Shown here: positions 30,504 through 33,432 of the stretch, one piece after another
Layout of the letters: every line of letters begins with the position of its first letter
Numbering within the stretch: the stretch's first letter is position 1
NCBI GenBank assembly: GCA_900318395.1
Contig: ONKL01000029.1
Coordinates: 1-33,432, forward strand
Length of the DNA stretch: 33,432 bases
DNA from: an uncultured Prevotella sp.
GTDB taxonomy: Bacteria; Bacteroidota; Bacteroidia; Bacteroidales; Bacteroidaceae
Reading direction: 5' to 3'
Notes under the pieces: model-generated
Told to the model about the DNA's origin: nothing
Database searches by the model: none
Seen by the model: the letters and a program-made list of their open reading frames with translations, nothing else
Translations under genes and position numbers: made by a program

Positions 30504-31835
30504 ATGAAACAAGTACTGATAATTCTACTCGCCATCGCTACCAAGCAGGTTGCTGCCCAGAATGACTGGACCATGCAACAATGCATGCAGTATGCTGTGG
30601 AACATAATCATGAGGTGAAGCAGGCAGAACTGAAGCTCGACAACTACAAGGCACAGAAGACGAACGCCGTTGGCAGTTTCCTGCCATACGTAGATGCCAG
30701 TATTGGTGCCCAGTATAACTTCGGACGCGCCATCGACCCTGAAACCAATGGTTATACGGACGTGAGCACCTTTTATAATGGCTATCAGCTATCGGCCCTG
30801 CTGCCTGTGTTCGATGGTTTCAGTCGTCTGCATGCCCTGAAGGCTGCCAAAGCCAATGAACTGATGGGAAAGTCGTCATTACGCAAGCAACAGGATCAAA
30901 CTGCACTGAACGTCTTAGAGGCTTACGCCAATGTTGCCTATTATGACGGATTGGTGAAGATGGCCGATGAAAAGGTGCAAGAGACGTCTTTACTGCTGAA
31001 GCAGACACGCCTGTTTGAGGAAGTTGGGCGCAAGAGTGCTGCCGATGTAGCCCAGGTGGAATCGCAGCAGGCTGAGGCCGACTACGAACTGACTCGCCAG
31101 CAGAATCTCTACGCCTCGGCCTTGCTGGATCTGAAAAAGGCTATGGCACTGCCATTGGGTGAAGAGTTAAGAGTGAAGAATGAAAAGGATAACTCAGGTG
31201 TTGAACTCGGAATGGCAGAAACAGATTCTTCACTTTTCACTCCTCACTCTTCACTTTCAAGCCTTCACCCAGAACTCCAGACTGCGCGATATCAGGTGCA
31301 AGCCTCGAAACATGAGTGGCGTCAGGCCCGTGCATCCTTCTTCCCATCTCTCTCTTTGAGTGCGGGCCTGAACACCTCTTATTATAAGACGCTGCACTCT
31401 GATATGGCTGCCTCGTTCAGAGATCAATTAAACAACAATATGGGTGAGTATGTAGGTGCCACATTAAGCATCCCGCTCTTCAATCGGCTGCAAACCATCA
31501 CCAACATCCGCAAAGCGAAGAACAACTATCGGATAGCCCAAGAGGCTTTAGAGCAGAAACGGCTGGAACTGGAAAAGCTGAGCCGTGAGGCCTGGCTGGA
31601 TTGGCTTGGTTATCAGAAGCAGACGGTTCAGATGGTGAAGAAGGTGGAGGCCGACAGCATCGCCTATCAACTGACAAAACGCCAGTTTGAGGAAGGGCTC
31701 GGAACGGCTATCGATCTGCACACCACTTCGACACAACTGCTGAAATCGAAGGCCACCTTGCTGCAATGCCAGCTGATGGCGATGGTGAAAGAACACTTGG
31801 TGCGTTACTATCGTGGTGAGAAGATATGGGAATAA
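30504..31835 (+). CDS. TolC-family outer-membrane efflux protein
   Basis: 443 residues: signal peptide (MKQVLIILLAIATKQVAAQ) and two OEP repeats of long helices and strands, with DWTMQQCMQYAVEHNHEVKQAELKL at the start and the second half near VQASKHEWRQARASFFPSLSLSAGL. It forms the outer-membrane channel for the adaptor and ABC permease encoded after it. An in-frame heptad-repeat palindrome (31161-31252) adds a low-complexity loop of about 30 residues (ELRVKNEKDN ... SSLFTPHSSLSSL) between the two repeats. Regulated most likely by the divergent two-component system. Confidence 0.93.
   Translation: MKQVLIILLAIATKQVAAQNDWTMQQCMQYAVEHNHEVKQAELKLDNYKAQKTNAVGSFLPYVDASIGAQYNFGRAIDPETNGYTDVSTFYNGYQLSALLPVFDGFSRLHALKAAKANELMGKSSLRKQQDQTALNVLEAYANVAYYDGLVKMADEKVQETSLLLKQTRLFEEVGRKSAADVAQVESQQAEADYELTRQQNLYASALLDLKKAMALPLGEELRVKNEKDNSGVELGMAETDSSLFTPHSSLSSLHPELQTARYQVQASKHEWRQARASFFPSLSLSAGLNTSYYKTLHSDMAASFRDQLNNNMGEYVGATLSIPLFNRLQTITNIRKAKNNYRIAQEALEQKRLELEKLSREAWLDWLGYQKQTVQMVKKVEADSIAYQLTKRQFEEGLGTAIDLHTTSTQLLKSKATLLQCQLMAMVKEHLVRYYRGEKIWE
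31161..31252. repeat. Heptad-repeat inverted pair F, in frame inside the tolC-like gene
   Basis: Left arm 31161-31188 (GAAGAGTTAAGAGTGAAGAA...) and right arm 31225-31252 are complementary at about 21 of 28 positions around a 36-base loop. The encoded peptide (RVKNE ... SLFTPHSSLSSL) resembles that of pair B (GVRSE ... SLHTPHSS). Confidence 0.75.
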
Positions 31836-31870
31836 AATGGTTAATTCGTTGAATGAAATAGGCTAAAATT

Positions 31871-33124
31871 ATGGATAAGGTTATTGAAAAGACAAAGACG
31901 CAACGGCTGATGAAGTATTGGCCTTACGCTGCTGGCGGCTGCTTGCTGTTGGTGATGCTGGTTTGGCTGATATTCGGCAATCATGCTTCAACACTCAAAG
32001 TGAACAAGGACGAGTTGACCGTCAGCGACGTGCAACGTGCTGAGTTTAAGGACTATGTGCGCACCAACGGGCAGGTGATGCCTATCCAGATCGTTCAGAT
32101 TTCGCCAGAAGAAGGTGGTATCGTGATGGAGAAGGTGGTTGAGGAAGGCACGCACGTCAAGAAGGGCGATGTGATAGCCCGTCTTTCGAACAGCAACCTC
32201 GACCTTCAGATTCTGAATGCCGAAGCTGAACTCGCTGAGAAGCAGAATCTACTGCGCAACACCCAAGTAGCGATGCAGCAAGATCGGCTGAAAAACCAGA
32301 CGGAGCAGGCCCAACTCGATATGGACACCCAGCGCAAACAGCGCAACTTTGAGCAGAACAAGAGGCTCTATCAGGAGAAACTCATCAGCAAGGAGGATTA
32401 CATCAAGTCGCAGGAGGACTATCAGCTCTCTGCCAAGAAGCGTTCGTTGGTTTCGAAGCGCCTAAAGCAGGACTCTATCTATCGCACCGTTCAGATGGAT
32501 CAGATGGAGGATAACCTGCAGAACATGCGCCGTAATGTGGTGCTGGTGCGCCAACGTAAAGACAAGCTTGAAATACGCTCTGCCATCGACGGCGAACTGG
32601 GGTTGCTCGATGTGGAACTGGGGCAGAGCATCCAGCCCGGACAGAAGATAGGCCAGCTCAATGACCTCTCGGATTATAAGGTGCAGGCACAGATTGATGA
32701 GCACTATATCGATCGCGTCCGTCAGGGGCTTACTGCCACTTTTACGCGAGGCGACAAGGAGTATCAACTTCAAGTACGCAAGGTTTACCCAGAGGTGCGC
32801 GAGGGCAAGTTCCGTTGCGACTTCATCTTCCGAGGGGATCGCCCTGAGAACATCCGCACAGGTCAGACCTATTACATCGACCTCGAACTGGGTCAGCCCG
32901 AGCAAGCCGTCATCATCCCTCGCGGCACGTTCTTCCAGACCACAGGGGGCCAATGGATCTTCGTACTCTCCTCTGATGGCAGCAAAGCCTATCGCCGCCC
33001 CATCCGCGTAGGCCGCCAGAACCCTCAGCACTACGAGATCCTCGAGGGCCTTGAGCCAGGCGAGCGCGTCGTCACCAGCGGCTACGAAGCATTTAAGGAC
33101 AATGAAGTATTGGATATTAATTAG
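31871..33124 (+). CDS. HlyD/RND-type periplasmic adaptor of an ABC export system
   Basis: 417 residues with an N-terminal membrane anchor (about 18-36, AAGGCLLLVMLVWLIFG), a split lipoyl-like domain (GGIVMEKVVEEGTHVKKGDVIARL and later IDGELGLLDVELGQSIQPGQKIGQL), a long coiled-coil hairpin (about 115-230), and beta-barrel and membrane-proximal domains to the end (GLEPGERVVTSGYEAFKDNEVL). It bridges the inner-membrane ABC permease and the TolC-type channel. It is 35 bp after the tolC-like gene. Confidence 0.93.
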   Translation: MDKVIEKTKTQRLMKYWPYAAGGCLLLVMLVWLIFGNHASTLKVNKDELTVSDVQRAEFKDYVRTNGQVMPIQIVQISPEEGGIVMEKVVEEGTHVKKGDVIARLSNSNLDLQILNAEAELAEKQNLLRNTQVAMQQDRLKNQTEQAQLDMDTQRKQRNFEQNKRLYQEKLISKEDYIKSQEDYQLSAKKRSLVSKRLKQDSIYRTVQMDQMEDNLQNMRRNVVLVRQRKDKLEIRSAIDGELGLLDVELGQSIQPGQKIGQLNDLSDYKVQAQIDEHYIDRVRQGLTATFTRGDKEYQLQVRKVYPEVREGKFRCDFIFRGDRPENIRTGQTYYIDLELGQPEQAVIIPRGTFFQTTGGQWIFVLSSDGSKAYRRPIRVGRQNPQHYEILEGLEPGERVVTSGYEAFKDNEVLDIN

Positions 33125-33167
33125 ATTTCTACATGAATCATTTGTTTTCCTACCAGACGGTTTTTCC

Positions 33168-33251
33168 GTTTCAAACTTTGGTATACACATTCCAAAGTCT
33201 GGGATGTATGTTTCAAAGTTTGGGATGCACGTTTCAAAGTTTGGAACCAAA
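33168..33251. repeat. 21-bp tandem repeat, four units, before the ABC permease gene
   Basis: Units begin at 33168, 33189, 33210 and 33231, each exactly 21 bp, with core TTTCAAAGTTTGG(GATGCAC). Units 1 and 2 also form an inverted pair (AAACTTTGG / CCAAAGTCT). The spacing is two helical turns. As open frames it would give a seven-residue repeat on either strand, but no gene is supported. It could be a protein-binding array or a neutral tandem repeat; it separates the adaptor gene from the permease gene. Confidence 0.8.
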
Positions 33252-33299
33252 AATATAGAAGATGGAATATTAATCTCATAAGATAGAATAAGAGCAAAA

Positions 33300-33432
33300 A
33301 TGAACAGTTATCTGAAATTCTTGAGCCGGCATCGGCTGTTTACCGTTATCAATATCGTAGGGCTTTGCCTTTCGATGGCCTTCCTGCTGTTGTTGGGCGA
33401 TCTCATCTATCGTCAGACTACCGTAGAAAACT
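33300..33432 (+). CDS. FtsX/MacB-type ABC transporter permease (N-terminal part, cut by window edge)
   Basis: The ATG at 33300 opens a frame that runs off the window: 44 codons starting MNSYLKFLSRHRLFTVINIVGL, with a first membrane helix (VINIVGLCLSMAFLLLLGDLIY). This beginning (short basic stretch, NxxGL, long hydrophobic helix) is typical of Bacteroidetes FtsX-like permeases that work with a HlyD-type adaptor and TolC. Its ATPase is not in the window and may follow. Confidence 0.82.
   Translation, partial: MNSYLKFLSRHRLFTVINIVGLCLSMAFLLLLGDLIYRQTTVEN

Noticed and set aside
32462-33250. Long minus-strand open frame (262 codons) opposite the adaptor gene
   Set aside because: The HlyD-type gene on the plus strand is clear, and the N-terminus of the antisense frame is just the translated 21-bp tandem repeat.
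33168-33251. CRISPR-like array
   Set aside because: Units of 21 bp are contiguous with no unique spacers, and no cas gene is present.

Overview
The window reads as chromosomal DNA of a gut- or rumen-type Bacteroidota, most likely Prevotella in the broad sense. Evidence: a SusC/SusD pair with surface lipoproteins, a large Reg_prop/Y_Y_Y regulator, promoters of the Bacteroidetes form (TTTG or CTTG, about 20 bp, TAnnTTTG), almost no Shine-Dalgarno sequences, lipoproteins with acidic residues right after the lipid cysteine, and a T9SS-like C-terminal tail. No rRNA, tRNA, CRISPR array or complete insertion sequence was seen.

Region 1 (1-3649): the tail of an unrecognised gene (1-90) and a repeat-rich intergenic stretch, then a minus-strand operon of a GltS-type glutamate symporter, a DUF2147 protein and an Ig-like/pectinesterase protein. 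Region 2 (3778-19167): a pectin side-chain (arabinan) utilisation locus. It holds a membrane-spanning regulator that goes straight from its transmembrane helix to an AraC DNA-binding domain with no kinase or receiver, then SusC, SusD, a modular surface glycan-binding lipoprotein and three GH43 enzymes. Two sets of direct repeats sit between the regulator and susC and look like its operators.

Region 3 (19290-28873): an apparent iron/heme redox module. A hemerythrin-like domain fused to a LuxR-type DNA-binding domain, and a DUF2023 protein, lie on the minus strand. Facing them is a plus-strand operon: porin, imelysin lipoprotein, di-heme DUF1111 lipoprotein, second porin and mono-heme lipoprotein. 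A Rid-family protein and a small protein resembling the periplasmic part of Bacteroidetes cytochrome c assembly factors follow. A repeated TAGGTATT octamer marks all three promoters of this module.

Region 4 (28845-33432): a histidine kinase and a Fis-type response regulator lacking the AAA+ domain, divergent from a TolC / HlyD-type adaptor / FtsX-type ABC permease export operon that runs off the right edge.

Across the right half there is an interspersed repeat built from a 7-bp unit (AGTGARA on one strand, TCACTTY on the other). It often occurs as inverted pairs. Two pairs sit in frame inside protein-coding genes and two supply parts of signal peptides. This repeat family and the heme-lipoprotein/hemerythrin-regulator module are the two strongest candidates for something undescribed.
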